Origin: Motilibacter aurantiacus
GTDB taxonomy: Bacteria > Actinomycetota > Actinomycetes > Motilibacterales > Motilibacteraceae
Length of the DNA: 64,000 nucleotides
Reading direction: 5' to 3'
Assembly (NCBI RefSeq): GCF_011250645.1
Contig: NZ_JAANNO010000003.1
Location: 310,001-374,000, forward strand
Made by a program: the position numbers and the translations under genes. Of the stretch, positions 7,258 to 15,913 are shown piece by piece; the stretch's first letter is position 1; every line of letters starts with the position of its first letter. The notes under the pieces were generated by a model, which saw only the letters and a program-made list of their open reading frames with translations, was not told where the DNA came from and did no database searches.

Positions 7258-8084
7258 GGGGCCTGCTCGGCCGGCTGGCGCCGCGGCCCGACCTGCCGGC
7301 CCGGCCCGAGCCGGGCACCGTGGCCGCCGCCGTGCGGGGCGCCGGCGTACGCCTCGGCTCCCGCACCGTGCTCGACGGGGTCACGCTGGACGTGCGCAGC
7401 GGGGAGGTGCTCGCCCTCGTCGGGCCGAACGGCGCCGGCAAGTCCACGCTGCTCGGCGTCCTGTCCGGGGACCGGGTGCCGGACACCGGCGAGGTCGAGC
7501 TGCTCGCCCGCCCGGTGGGCGAGTGGTCGACCGCACAGCTGAGCCGGCGCCGCGCCGTCCTGCCGCAGCAGGTCGCGCTGGCCTTCCCGTTCAGCGTGGC
7601 CGAGGTGATCCGCATGGGGCGCAGGCCATGGGCGGGCACGGACGCCGAGGACGAGGACGACCGGGTCGTCGCGCAGGTCATGGCCCAGACCGACGTCGAC
7701 CGCCTGGCCGGGCGCGGGTTCCCCACCCTGTCCGGGGGAGAGCGCGGGCGGGTGGCGCTGGCCCGCGTGCTCGCCCAGCAGACGCCCGTCCTGCTGCTGG
7801 ACGAGCCCACCGCGGCGCTCGACCTGCACCACGTCGAGCTGGTGCTGCGAGTGGCGCGCGAGCGGGCGGCCCGCGGCGACGCCGTCGTCATCGTGCTGCA
7901 CGACCTGGCGACGGCCGCTGCCCACGCCGACCGGGTGGCGGTGCTCGCGGAGGGCGCCATCGCCGCCTGCGGCCCGCCCGCCGAGGTCTTCACCGCCGAG
8001 CTGCTGAGCCACGTCTACACCCATCCCGTGGAGGTCCTCGTCCATCCGCGGACCGGAGCGCCCCTGGTCCTCCCGCTGCGCTGA
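7254..8084 (+). CDS. hmuV: Heme ABC transporter ATP-binding protein
   Basis: 276 residues from the ATG at 7254 (ATGA overlap with hmuU, AGGG at the right distance); an in-frame ATG at 7248 is an alternative. Walker A GPNGAGKST, signature LSGGE, Walker B LLLDEPTAALD and the switch His in VLHDL identify an importer ATPase of the HmuV/FhuC group. It closes the operon; no gene follows closely on the strand, and the HEAT protein 79 bases on has its own start signals. Confidence 0.93.
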   Translation: MRGLLGRLAPRPDLPARPEPGTVAAAVRGAGVRLGSRTVLDGVTLDVRSGEVLALVGPNGAGKSTLLGVLSGDRVPDTGEVELLARPVGEWSTAQLSRRRAVLPQQVALAFPFSVAEVIRMGRRPWAGTDAEDEDDRVVAQVMAQTDVDRLAGRGFPTLSGGERGRVALARVLAQQTPVLLLDEPTAALDLHHVELVLRVARERAARGDAVVIVLHDLATAAAHADRVAVLAEGAIAACGPPAEVFTAELLSHVYTHPVEVLVHPRTGAPLVLPLR

Positions 8085-8162
8085 CCCGGCCGACGAGCCC
8101 TGCGGGGATCGGCCGACGGCAAGCGGGGGCCCGTGTGCACCGATTCGGGAAGGATGGCGGGC

Positions 8163-9086
8163 ATGGCATCCCAGCTGCAGGACGAAGCGCGCCGACTCGG
8201 CGAGCGGGTCGAGGGCGATCCCGAGCACGCGGCGACAGCCGTGCCCCGCCTGGCCGAGATCCTGGCGCTGGGCGCGCAGGACGAGGCGGTGCTGGTCGAG
8301 GCGGTCGACGCCCTGGGCAAGGCGTACGACACCGCCGCCGCGCAGGCCCTGCTGGCGGACGTACCGGCCGACCATCCGAGCGCCGCGGTCCGGCTCGCGC
8401 TCGTCCGGGCCCTGCCCGGCGGCGTGGTCACGCCGGGCCCGCTGCGCGACAGGGTCGTCGCCGAGCTGGTCCGCCTGACCCGCGACGAGGAGCCCCGTGT
8501 CCGTGACTGGGCGGCCTTCGGCCTGCGCCAGGTCGACGCGGACGAGCAGACGGCACGCGACGCGCTCGCCGCTCGGCTGGACGACCCCGACGCGGGAGCC
8601 CGCGGCGAGGCGCTGGTCGCCCTCGCGGCGACCGGCGACCGACGGGCCGTCGACGCGCTGCTCGGGCGCCTGGACGGCGAGGAGGACCTGCGGCTGCCGG
8701 AGCTCGAGGCGGCGGCGCTGCTGGCCGACCCGGCTCTGCACGAGCCGCTCGAGCGCCTCGCCGCCGAGTGGGCCGGGGACGACGACGAGTTCACCGAGCC
8801 GCTGCGGCTCGCCCGGGCGCGCTGCCGCCCCGACAGCGCGGAGCAGGCCGCGCTGGCGGAGGCCCGCGCGCTGCGGGCCGTCCGCGCGACCGTTCCCACC
8901 GGGTTCACGGCGCAGCTGCACGGGTCCTACCCGCGCAGCGTCGTCCGGGTGGCGCACGACCGCCTCGGGACGATCGACTTCGCGCTGTGGGCCGAGGGTG
9001 AGGACCCGTGGGACCACCCCACCACGGACGTGATTGACGCGGTCACCCGGACCTTCGGCGCCCAGGTGCCGGACCGGCGGCGCTGA
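8163..9086 (+). CDS. HEAT-repeat protein
   Basis: About 307 residues with repeated two-helix units (ALGKAYDTAAAQALLADV, LRDRVVAELVRLTRDEEPRVRDWAAF, ALAARLDDPDAGARGEALVALA), the pattern of HEAT/armadillo scaffolds. There is no signal peptide or enzymatic motif, and the C-terminal 70 residues form a separate region (FTAQLHGSYPRSVVRVAHD). GGGAAGG nine bases before the ATG at 8163 favours that start over 8133 and 8154. Proteins of this kind usually mediate protein-protein contacts; partner and role are unknown. Confidence 0.75.
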   Translation: MASQLQDEARRLGERVEGDPEHAATAVPRLAEILALGAQDEAVLVEAVDALGKAYDTAAAQALLADVPADHPSAAVRLALVRALPGGVVTPGPLRDRVVAELVRLTRDEEPRVRDWAAFGLRQVDADEQTARDALAARLDDPDAGARGEALVALAATGDRRAVDALLGRLDGEEDLRLPELEAAALLADPALHEPLERLAAEWAGDDDEFTEPLRLARARCRPDSAEQAALAEARALRAVRATVPTGFTAQLHGSYPRSVVRVAHDRLGTIDFALWAEGEDPWDHPTTDVIDAVTRTFGAQVPDRRR

Positions 9087-9109
9087 CCGGCCGCCCGACC
9101 GCCCGCAGC

Positions 9110-10807
9110 TCAGTCCTCGCGGGAGAGCCGCTCACGGACCTGGCGACGCAGCACCTTGCCCACCTGGCTGCGCGGCAGGTCCGCCATCACCACGAGCCGG
9201 CGCGGGGTCTTGTAGCCGGCCAGCCGCTCCCGGCACCAGGCGCGCAAGGCCTCGGCGTCGATCTCCCCTCCCTCGGCCGGCTGCACGGCGGCGGCCACCA
9301 GCTCGCCCCCTCCGGCGTCGGGGAGCCCGACGACGGCCGCGTCGTGCACGCTGGCGTGCAGGCGCAGGACGTCCTCGACCTCGGAGGGGTAGACGTTGAA
9401 GCCGCCGGTGATGATGAGCTCCTTGATCCGGTCGACGATGCTGACGAAGCCGTCCTCGTCCATCACCGCGATGTCGCCGGTGCGGATCCAGCCGCCGGGC
9501 AGCAGGGTCGCCGCGGTCTCCTCGGGCCGCTGCCAGTAGCCGGCGAAGACCTGCGGCCCCTGCACCAGCAGCTCCCCGGCCTCCCCCACCGGGCGCTCGA
9601 CCGTCGGGTCCTCCGGGTCGACGACGCGCACCCGCGTCGACGGGAACGGCAGCCCGACGGTGCCGGGCCGGCGACGGTCGGAGATCGGGTTGCCGATGGT
9701 GATCGGGGAGGTCTCGGTCATGCCGTAGCCCTCGACCAGCATGCCGCCGGTGAGCTTCTCCCAGCGCTCCACCGTGGCCGGCGGCAGCGACATCGCGCCG
9801 GAGATGGCGTAGCGGATCGACGAGAGGTCGGCGCCGCGCTCCTCGACGGCATCGGCCAGCCGGTCGTAGATCCCGGGCACCCCCGGCAGGAACGTGGGCG
9901 GGCGCCGCTTGGCGGCCGCGAGGAACGAGTCGACGTCGAACCGCGGGAGCAGCACGACGCAGGCCGCCAGCCGGACCGCCGCGGTCAGGCAGAGGGTCAG
10001 GCCGTAGGCGTGGAAGATCGGCAGCACGCCGACGAACGTCTCCTCGCCCACCTTCAGCCCCGGCACCCATGCGGCCGACTGCTCGGCGTTGGCCGCCAGG
10101 TTGCGGTGGGTGAGCACGGCGCCCTTCGGGATGCCGGTGGTCCCGCCGGTGTACTGCAGCAGCGCGGGGTCACCGGCCGAGGGCAGCGCGGTCGCGGGGT
10201 CGAGCGGAGGCGCCTGGGCGACCAGCCGCTCCCAGCTGAGCGACCCCGCCGGGACCGGGCCGCGCAGCTGGGCGCGCGTCCGCCGTGCCCTGGCGAGCGG
10301 TAGCCGCAGCGCGAGGCGCTTGGCGGCGGGCAGCGCCGCGGACAGGTCGACCGTGACCAGCTGCCCGACGCTCGTCCGGGACCGCACCTGCTCCACGACC
10401 GGCGCCGTCTTCTCCCACACCACGGCGACCGTGGCGCCGGAGTCGGCCAGCTGGGTCGCGAGCTCGTCCGCGGTGTAGAGGGGGTTGTGCTCCACCACGA
10501 CGGCCCCCAGCCGCAGCACGGCGTAGAAGGCGACGACGTGCTGGGGGCAGTTGGGCAGGGCGAGCGCGACCCGGTCGCCCGGGCGTACGCCGAGCCGGCG
10601 CAGCGCCTCGGCCGCCTGGGCGACCTGGCGCCCGAGCTGCGCGTACGTCGTCGTCGCGCCCATGAAGTCCAGGGCGGTCGACGCCGCGTGCCCGGTGACA
10701 GCGCGGTCGAGCAGCGCGCTCAGCGGTTGCTCGGGCACCTCGACGTCGGCCGGCACGCCGGACGCGTAGGCGCGCAGCCACGGGCGGTCGATCATGGGGT
10801 CGGCCAT
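9110..10807 (-). CDS. Long-chain fatty-acid--CoA ligase (AMP-forming)
   Basis: 565 residues of the ANL superfamily. Visible motifs: the P-loop-like YTGGTTGIPKGAVLTHRN (A3), GYGMTETSP (A5), WIRTGDIAVMDEDGF (A7), and the C-terminal catalytic lysine region YKTPRRLVVMADLPRSQVGKVLRR (A10). It activates a carboxylate with ATP and transfers it to CoA; length and closest motifs suggest FadD-type fatty acids, but the substrate is not readable from sequence. It is transcribed alone, just downstream of the ABC exporter on the same strand. A GACAAT six bases upstream of the ATG could be a leaderless -10. Confidence 0.9.
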   Translation of the reverse strand: MADPMIDRPWLRAYASGVPADVEVPEQPLSALLDRAVTGHAASTALDFMGATTTYAQLGRQVAQAAEALRRLGVRPGDRVALALPNCPQHVVAFYAVLRLGAVVVEHNPLYTADELATQLADSGATVAVVWEKTAPVVEQVRSRTSVGQLVTVDLSAALPAAKRLALRLPLARARRTRAQLRGPVPAGSLSWERLVAQAPPLDPATALPSAGDPALLQYTGGTTGIPKGAVLTHRNLAANAEQSAAWVPGLKVGEETFVGVLPIFHAYGLTLCLTAAVRLAACVVLLPRFDVDSFLAAAKRRPPTFLPGVPGIYDRLADAVEERGADLSSIRYAISGAMSLPPATVERWEKLTGGMLVEGYGMTETSPITIGNPISDRRRPGTVGLPFPSTRVRVVDPEDPTVERPVGEAGELLVQGPQVFAGYWQRPEETAATLLPGGWIRTGDIAVMDEDGFVSIVDRIKELIITGGFNVYPSEVEDVLRLHASVHDAAVVGLPDAGGGELVAAAVQPAEGGEIDAEALRAWCRERLAGYKTPRRLVVMADLPRSQVGKVLRRQVRERLSRED

Positions 10808-10856
10808 CGGTCGATTGTCGTACAGCCTCCCGGTGGCCGACGACCCGAAGGGCTCC

Positions 10857-11609
10857 TCAGGCGCTCTGGCGCTGGAAGGCGCGGGCGCCCCACCACGAGA
10901 GCAGCGCGGTCAACGCCACGGTGACGGCCACGCCCACGGCCACGTCCGCCTGGCCGAAGTCGCCCCGGAACAGCGCCCGGGTCGCGTCGATCACGTAGGT
11001 GAGCGGGTTGACCTCCGAGGCCCGCCGCAGCCACGTCGGGGCGAACGACATCGGAAGCAGGACTCCTGAAAGCAGCAACAGCGGCAGCGACACGCCCTGG
11101 ATCATCGGCGCGAAGGAGTCCTCGTCCTTCAGGATCAGGCCGGCGGCGTACGAGGCCGCCGAGATGCCCAGGGAGAGCACGGCGATCAGCAGGATGGACA
11201 GGACTGCCCCGCCCCAGCTGGGCTCGAGGCCGAACGGGATGGCGACGAGCGTCAGCAGGACGGCCTGCGCGCCGATGGTGACGACGTTCGACAGCGCCCG
11301 GCCGAGGATGAGCGAGACGCGCGACGCCGGGGTCACGCGCTGCCGGTCGACGACCCCCTCGCGCAGCTCCTGGATGATGCCGAACCCCGCGAAGCCGGCG
11401 CCGAAGATCGTGAGCTGCAGCAGCAGGCCGGGGACGAAGACCGACCACGAGGCGGAGCCGCCCAGCCCGCCACCGCTGACGTTCTTCAGCAGCGGGCCGA
11501 ACAGCACGAGGTAGAGGATCGGCTGGGTGAGGCCGAAGAAGACCCACACCGGGTTGCGCAGCAGGCTGCGCATCTGCCGCTGGAAGATGACCCAGGTCTC
11601 GCTGATCAC
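10857..11609 (-). CDS. ABC-2 type transporter permease (DrrB-like)
   Basis: 250 residues from a GTG, with six predicted membrane segments and an N-terminal amphipathic start (ETWVIFQRQMRSLLRNPVWV) typical of DrrB/NodJ exporters. It follows the ATPase gene by 14 bases, giving a two-gene exporter operon. With the adjacent PadR repressor, the likely role is efflux of a drug or lipid-like compound. Substrate unknown. Confidence 0.9.
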   Translation of the reverse strand: MISETWVIFQRQMRSLLRNPVWVFFGLTQPILYLVLFGPLLKNVSGGGLGGSASWSVFVPGLLLQLTIFGAGFAGFGIIQELREGVVDRQRVTPASRVSLILGRALSNVVTIGAQAVLLTLVAIPFGLEPSWGGAVLSILLIAVLSLGISAASYAAGLILKDEDSFAPMIQGVSLPLLLLSGVLLPMSFAPTWLRRASEVNPLTYVIDATRALFRGDFGQADVAVGVAVTVALTALLSWWGARAFQRQSA

Positions 11610-11623
11610 TGGTTCGCCCTTTC

Positions 11624-12580
11624 TCAGGCCGCGAAGTCGTCGCGCAGCGACCGGCCGGTGAGCTCGAGGAAGACGTCGTCGAGGGTGGGGCGGCTGACGC
11701 TGACCGAGCGCAGCGGCAGGCCGGCGCCGTCCAGCGCGCGCAGGAGGGGCGGCACGGCCACGTCGCCGCGCTCGACGGTCAGGACGAGCCGGTCGCCGTC
11801 GACGGAGGCGCTGCGCAGCGCCAGCGCCTGCCCGGCCACCCGGGCGGCCCGGTGCAGGTCACCGTCCACCTGCAGCGTGATGACGTCGCCGGAGACCCGT
11901 GTCTTCAGGGCGTCCGGCGTGTCATCGGCCACGATGGCGCCGTTGTCCATGACGAGGATCCGGTCGGCCAGGACGTCGGCCTCCTCGAGGTAGTGGGTGG
12001 TCAGGACGACCGTGACCCCGTGCTCCTCGCGCAGCGAGCGGATGTGCTGCCAGAGGTTCGCCCGGCTCTGCGGGTCGAGCCCGGTGGTGGGCTCGTCGAG
12101 GAAGACGAGCTTGGGGTCGTGCATCAGGCCGAGGGCGATGTCGAAGCGGCGGCGCTGCCCGCCCGACAGCTCCGACAGCGCACGCCCGGCGAACCCGTCC
12201 AGGTCGAGCCGTGGCAGCAGGGCGGCGAGGCGCGCGGTGGCGGCGGCCTTCGACATTTCGTGCAGCCGGCCCTGGGCGACCAGCTCCTCGCCCAGCCGGG
12301 TGCCGGGGGCCGGCGTCGCTCCGATCTGGGCGACGTACCCGATCCGGCGGCGCACCTCCCTCGACTGGGTGCGCAGGTCCGCGCCGACCACCGTGGCCGT
12401 CCCCGCCGTGGGGGTGAGCAGCGTCGTCAGCATGCGCAGCGTCGTGGTCTTGCCGGCGCCGTTGGGACCGAGCAGGCCCACGATCTCCCCGTCCCGGACG
12501 GAGAAGTCGATCCCGCGGACCGCCTCGACGGGGCCGGTCTTCGAGCGGAACGTGCGGCCGAGGCCGTGCGCTTCGATCAT
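11624..12580 (-). CDS. ABC transporter ATP-binding protein (DrrA-like)
   Basis: 318 residues starting at the ATG at 12580, which has AGGGAG at correct spacing; the frame stays open upstream without a better start. Walker A GPNGAGKTT, signature ELSGGQRRR, Walker B LVFLDEPTTGLDP, switch His in LTTHYLEEAD. The extra C-terminal domain (TLQVDG... PTLDDVFLELTG) is typical of DrrA-type drug exporter ATPases. The 18-base palindrome just upstream of the gene is a probable PadR operator. Confidence 0.93.
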   Translation of the reverse strand: MIEAHGLGRTFRSKTGPVEAVRGIDFSVRDGEIVGLLGPNGAGKTTTLRMLTTLLTPTAGTATVVGADLRTQSREVRRRIGYVAQIGATPAPGTRLGEELVAQGRLHEMSKAAATARLAALLPRLDLDGFAGRALSELSGGQRRRFDIALGLMHDPKLVFLDEPTTGLDPQSRANLWQHIRSLREEHGVTVVLTTHYLEEADVLADRILVMDNGAIVADDTPDALKTRVSGDVITLQVDGDLHRAARVAGQALALRSASVDGDRLVLTVERGDVAVPPLLRALDGAGLPLRSVSVSRPTLDDVFLELTGRSLRDDFAA

Positions 12581-12608
12581 GCAGAGCTCCCTGGGTCGAC
12601 CTCGTACG

Positions 12609-12626
12609 CTAGTCAAGGTTGACTAG
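12609..12626. promoter_or_regulatory. Perfect palindromic operator upstream of the drrAB-like operon
   Basis: CTAGTCAAGGTTGACTAG has two exact 8-base arms around GG. It covers the stop codon of padR and ends 29 bases before the ATPase start. A 12/18 match stands in front of padR itself, so both are probably bound by that PadR protein. Confidence 0.65.
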
Positions 12627-13242
12627 GATGGTCAAGGTGCCCCGGCTGGCCGGGCCCCGGTGCGCCCTCCTCGCCGGCGAAGGCGTAGTGCCCGGCCCGC
12701 AGGTGCCGGACGAAGGCCCGGGACCAGTCGAGCTCGCCGCGCACCCGCGAGACGGCGAAGTCGAGGATCTCGCGGACGTGCTCGGGCACCTGCCCGTCGG
12801 CCCCCGTGGCGCCGTCCTGGATCGAGGCGCGGAAGAACCGCAGCTCGTCCGCCTGGCCCTCGAGCTGGGCGATCCGGGCGCGGACCGCGCTCACCAGCTC
12901 GTTGCGCGGCAGGCTCGTCATCAACGTCAGTGCCGGTATGAGCGGCTCGGCGGGCCGTCGCACCGTCCACCACGCCTCGCGCAGGAGCACGAAGTACTCC
13001 TTCTCCCCCTCGGCGGTGAGGACGTACTCCGTGCGCTCGGGCCGCCCCTCGCCCTGCACCCGGTCCGTGACCTGCAGCAGCCCGTCCTTCTCCAGCGTCC
13101 GCAGCGCCGAGTAGACAGAGCCGGCCTTGACGTTGGCCCACTCCTCCAGCCGCCAGGACACGAGCTCGCGGCGCACGTCGTAGCCGTGCACCGGCTGCAG
13201 GAAGCGGACGACGCCGAGCACGAGGAGCCGGGTGGAGGACAC
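12613..13242 (-). CDS. PadR-family transcriptional repressor
   Basis: 209 residues from a GTG. N-terminal winged helix with VLGVVRFLQPVHGYDVRREL and AGSVYSALRTLEKDGLL, then the C-terminal helical dimerisation region (about 90-190) of PadR subfamily members. It lies directly upstream of the DrrAB-like exporter on the same strand, the usual arrangement for a ligand-responsive repressor of an efflux pump. A degenerate copy of the exporter operator overlaps its own promoter (13251-13268), pointing to autoregulation. Confidence 0.9.
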   Translation of the reverse strand: MSSTRLLVLGVVRFLQPVHGYDVRRELVSWRLEEWANVKAGSVYSALRTLEKDGLLQVTDRVQGEGRPERTEYVLTAEGEKEYFVLLREAWWTVRRPAEPLIPALTLMTSLPRNELVSAVRARIAQLEGQADELRFFRASIQDGATGADGQVPEHVREILDFAVSRVRGELDWSRAFVRHLRAGHYAFAGEEGAPGPGQPGHLDHPSQP

Positions 13243-13250
13243 GGTTCACC

Positions 13251-13268
13251 GTACTCCAACTTGACTGT
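13251..13268. promoter_or_regulatory. Second PadR operator, at the padR promoter
   Basis: Read on the minus strand this is ACAGTCAAGTTGGAGTAC, matching the downstream palindrome at 12 of 18 positions in the same register. It abuts a TACGGT -10-like hexamer five bases before the padR GTG, so binding would block RNA polymerase. Confidence 0.5.
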
Positions 13269-13329
13269 GCAAGGGACGCCTGATCGTTGCGGAGATGCGC
13301 GGACACCAGGGAGGGGCGACGATCGACGG

Positions 13330-14865
13330 GTGAGCGAGAAGCTGTGCCTGGTCACCGGTGCCACCGGCTACATCGGCGGCCGCCTCGTCCCGGAGCTGCT
13401 GGCCGCCGGGCACCGCGTCCGGGTGCTGGCGCGGCACCCCGAGAAGCTGCGCGACCACCCCTGGGCCGGGGCCGTGGAGGTCGTCCCGGGAGACGTCGCG
13501 GTCGAGGCCGACGTGCGCCGGGCGCTCGCGGGCGTCGACGTCGCGTACTACCTGATCCACAGCCTCGCCGCGGGGCCGCGCTTCGAGGCGACCGACCGGG
13601 CCATCGCGCGCTGCTTCGCCACCGCCGCACGGCAGGCGCGGGTCGGCCGCATCGTCTACCTCGGCGGCCTGCTCCCCGAGCACGAGGAGCTCTCCCCGCA
13701 CCTGCGCTCGCGCGCCGAGGTCGGCCTCATCCTGCTGGCGTCGGGCGTTCCGACGGCGGTGCTGCAGGCCGCGGTGATCCTGGGCTCGGGCTCGGCATCG
13801 TTCGAGATGCTGCGTCACCTCACCGAGCGGCTCCCGGTCATGGTCACCCCCAAGTGGATCGACTCGCGCATCCAGCCCATCGCCGTGCGGGACGTGCTGC
13901 GCTACCTGGTCGGTGCCGCTGACCTGCCCCCGGACGTGAACCGGTCGTTCGACATCGGCGGCCCCGACGTCCTGACCTACGCCCAGATGATGGACCGGTA
14001 CGCCGAGGTGGCCGGCCTGCCGCGTCGCCGCATCCTCAAGACGCCGGTGCTCAGCCCGTCGCTCTCGAGCCACTGGGTCGGCGTCGTCACGCCCGTGCCG
14101 CGCAGCATCGCCCGTCCCCTCGTCGAGTCGTTGCGCAACACCGTGGTCTGCCGCGAGCACGACATCGCGGCGTACGTCCCCGACCCGCCCGAGGGCCTGA
14201 TCGGCTTCGACCGGGCCGTCGAGCTGGCCCTCACCCGCGTGCGGGAGCTGCGGGTCCCGACCGCGTGGACGACCGCCTCACTGCCCGGCGCGCCCAGCGA
14301 CCCGCTGCCGACCGACCCCACCTGGGCCGGCGGCGACCTCTACGTCGACGAGCGCGAGCGCGAGGTCGATGCGTCGCCCGCGGCGCTGTGGCGGGTGATC
14401 GAGGGCATCGGCGGCGAGCGGGGGTGGTACTCGTTCCCGCTCGCCTGGCGGGCGCGGGGCGTGCTCGACCGCGTCTCCGGAGGCCCCGGGCTGCGCCGCG
14501 GGCGGCGCGACCCCGACGACCTGCACGTGGGCGAGGCGCTCGACTTCTGGCGGGTCGAGGAGGTCGAGGAGGGCGTCCTGCTCCGGCTGCGGGCCGAGAT
14601 GCGGCTGCCGGGCCTGGCCTGGCTCGAGCTGGAGGTCAAGCGCTCGTCCCGGGGGCGGACGGTGTTCCGGCAGAAGGCCACCTTCCACCCCCACGGCCTG
14701 GCCGGGCGGGCGTACTGGTGGAGCGTGTTCCCGTTCCACGGGATCGTCTTCGGCGAGATGCAGCGCAACGTGGCCCGCGCCGCCGAGGCGCTGGAGCGGC
14801 GGCACCCGGACCCGGAGCACGCGACCGCCGACGACCTGCGGGCGGTGAGCAACCCGCGGCGGTGA
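13330..14865 (+). CDS. NAD(P)-binding SDR-like protein fused to a DUF2867 domain
   Basis: 511 residues from GTG 13330. The N-terminal 300 residues are an extended/atypical short-chain dehydrogenase-like Rossmann domain (LVTGATGYIGGRLV dinucleotide loop; VLARHPEKL). The C-terminal part (about 335-490), beginning VDEREREVDASPAALWRVIE and containing GRAYWWSVFPFH, resembles DUF2867, a START-like domain. This two-domain architecture occurs in actinobacteria as a predicted NAD(P)H-binding protein of unknown substrate. It diverges from padR, with only 87 bases between them. Confidence 0.82.
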   Translation: MSEKLCLVTGATGYIGGRLVPELLAAGHRVRVLARHPEKLRDHPWAGAVEVVPGDVAVEADVRRALAGVDVAYYLIHSLAAGPRFEATDRAIARCFATAARQARVGRIVYLGGLLPEHEELSPHLRSRAEVGLILLASGVPTAVLQAAVILGSGSASFEMLRHLTERLPVMVTPKWIDSRIQPIAVRDVLRYLVGAADLPPDVNRSFDIGGPDVLTYAQMMDRYAEVAGLPRRRILKTPVLSPSLSSHWVGVVTPVPRSIARPLVESLRNTVVCREHDIAAYVPDPPEGLIGFDRAVELALTRVRELRVPTAWTTASLPGAPSDPLPTDPTWAGGDLYVDEREREVDASPAALWRVIEGIGGERGWYSFPLAWRARGVLDRVSGGPGLRRGRRDPDDLHVGEALDFWRVEEVEEGVLLRLRAEMRLPGLAWLELEVKRSSRGRTVFRQKATFHPHGLAGRAYWWSVFPFHGIVFGEMQRNVARAAEALERRHPDPEHATADDLRAVSNPRR

Positions 14866-14900
14866 GCGCGGCGCCCCCACCTGCAGCCGGACGACACGAA

Positions 14901-14937
14901 GGGCACCCTCTCTCGACCCAGCGGCGAGAAGGTGCCC
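14901..14937. terminator. Intergenic stem-loop, also a dispersed repeat
   Basis: GGGCACC and its complement GGTGCCC form the base of a hairpin extended by CTC/GAG pairs, placed between convergent genes where a terminator is expected. Its right half (14918-14940) is 22/23 identical to 38756-38778. Confidence 0.6.
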
Positions 14938-14966
14938 TCCGTGCGGTGCAGGTGGAGCCGTACGCC

Positions 14967-15392
14967 CTAGGCGAGCGCGGCGTCCAGCGTGATCGTCGTG
15001 CCGGCGAGGGCCTGGCTCACCGGGCAGTTCTGCTTGGCCTGCTCGGCCTGCGCCTTGAAGCCGTCCTCGTCCAGGCCGGGCACCGTGGCCCGGACCGTGA
15101 GGCGGATCTCGGTGATGCCCTTGCCGGGCTGGAAGTCGACCTCGGCCTTGGTGTCGACCTTCTCCGGCGGAGTGCCCGCGCCCGCGAGCGCGTGCGAGAG
15201 CGCCATGGAGAAGCAGGTGGAATGGGCCGCGGCGATGAGCTCCTCCGGGCTGGTCACGCCGTTGGGCTCGGCGGAGCGGGCGGCCCAGGTGACGTCGTAC
15301 GTCCCGAGCTTGGAGGAGTCGAGGGAGACTGTCCCCTTGCCCTCCATGAGCGAGCCCTCCCAGTGGGCGTTCGCGATACGCGTCGTGGCCAT
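14967..15392 (-). CDS. OsmC-family peroxiredoxin
   Basis: 141 residues from the ATG at 15392, preceded by GGAAGG. The two redox cysteines are visible in AAAHSTCFSMALSHAL and KQNCPVSQALAG, the OsmC/Ohr pair, and the length is typical. These enzymes reduce organic hydroperoxides using the peroxidatic first cysteine. EELIAAAHSTCF groups it with OsmC rather than Ohr. It converges on the SDR gene across a hairpin and diverges from the truncated hemoglobin gene. Confidence 0.92.
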   Translation of the reverse strand: MATTRIANAHWEGSLMEGKGTVSLDSSKLGTYDVTWAARSAEPNGVTSPEELIAAAHSTCFSMALSHALAGAGTPPEKVDTKAEVDFQPGKGITEIRLTVRATVPGLDEDGFKAQAEQAKQNCPVSQALAGTTITLDAALA

Positions 15393-15478
15393 GGCGGTGT
15401 CCTTCCGTCGGAGTCGGCTCGCTGGGGTAGGCCCGAGCCGGCGCGAGCCTGCGATGCCTCGGTGCGACGATAGAACGC

Positions 15479-15913
15479 GTGAGCAGCACCGACGACAGCA
15501 GCGCCTCGTTCTACGAGCAAATCGGCGGGGCCGAGACGTTCCGGCGGCTCGTCGCCCGGTTCTACGCCGGCGTGGCCGACGACCCCGTCCTGCGGCCGCT
15601 CTACCCGGAGGAGGACCTGACGGCGGCCGAGGGCCGGCTGCGGATGTTCCTCGAGCAGTACTGGGGCGGGCCCCGGGCCTACAGCGAGACCCGCGGCCAT
15701 CCACGGCTGCGGATGCGGCACGGGGGCTGGCGCATCGGCGAGCGCGAGCGGGAGGCCTGGCTGACGCACATGCGCGCCGCGCTGGACGAGGTCGCGCTCC
15801 CGCCCGAGCAGGACAAGCAGCTCTGGGACTACCTGGTGATGGCTGCGTACAGCCTCGTCAACGAGGCGCCGCAGGGCGCCCCGCTCCCCGTCGTGCCAGG
15901 ATCGCCCGCGTGA
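15479..15913 (+). CDS. glbO: Group II truncated hemoglobin
   Basis: 144 residues. [38 protein letters not shown] and [12 protein letters not shown] are group II (trHbO) signatures, including the B10/CD residues; [10 protein letters not shown] carries the proximal F8 histidine, and a Trp (RDAWL-type, here EAWLTHM) marks the G helix. It binds O2 and other diatomic ligands at heme and is linked to respiration or redox stress. Its TGA overlaps the GTG of the glucosidase by four bases; Mycobacterium tuberculosis has the same glbO-aglA order. Confidence 0.93.
   Translation: MSSTDDSSASFYEQIGGAETFRRLVARFYAGVADDPVLRPLYPEEDLTAAEGRLRMFLEQYWGGPRAYSETRGHPRLRMRHGGWRIGEREREAWLTHMRAALDEVALPPEQDKQLWDYLVMAAYSLVNEAPQGAPLPVVPGSPA

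Noticed and set aside
14989-15909. N-terminal extension of the glucosidase frame
   Set aside because: It overlaps OsmC and the truncated hemoglobin. GH13 homology begins just after the GTG at 15910.
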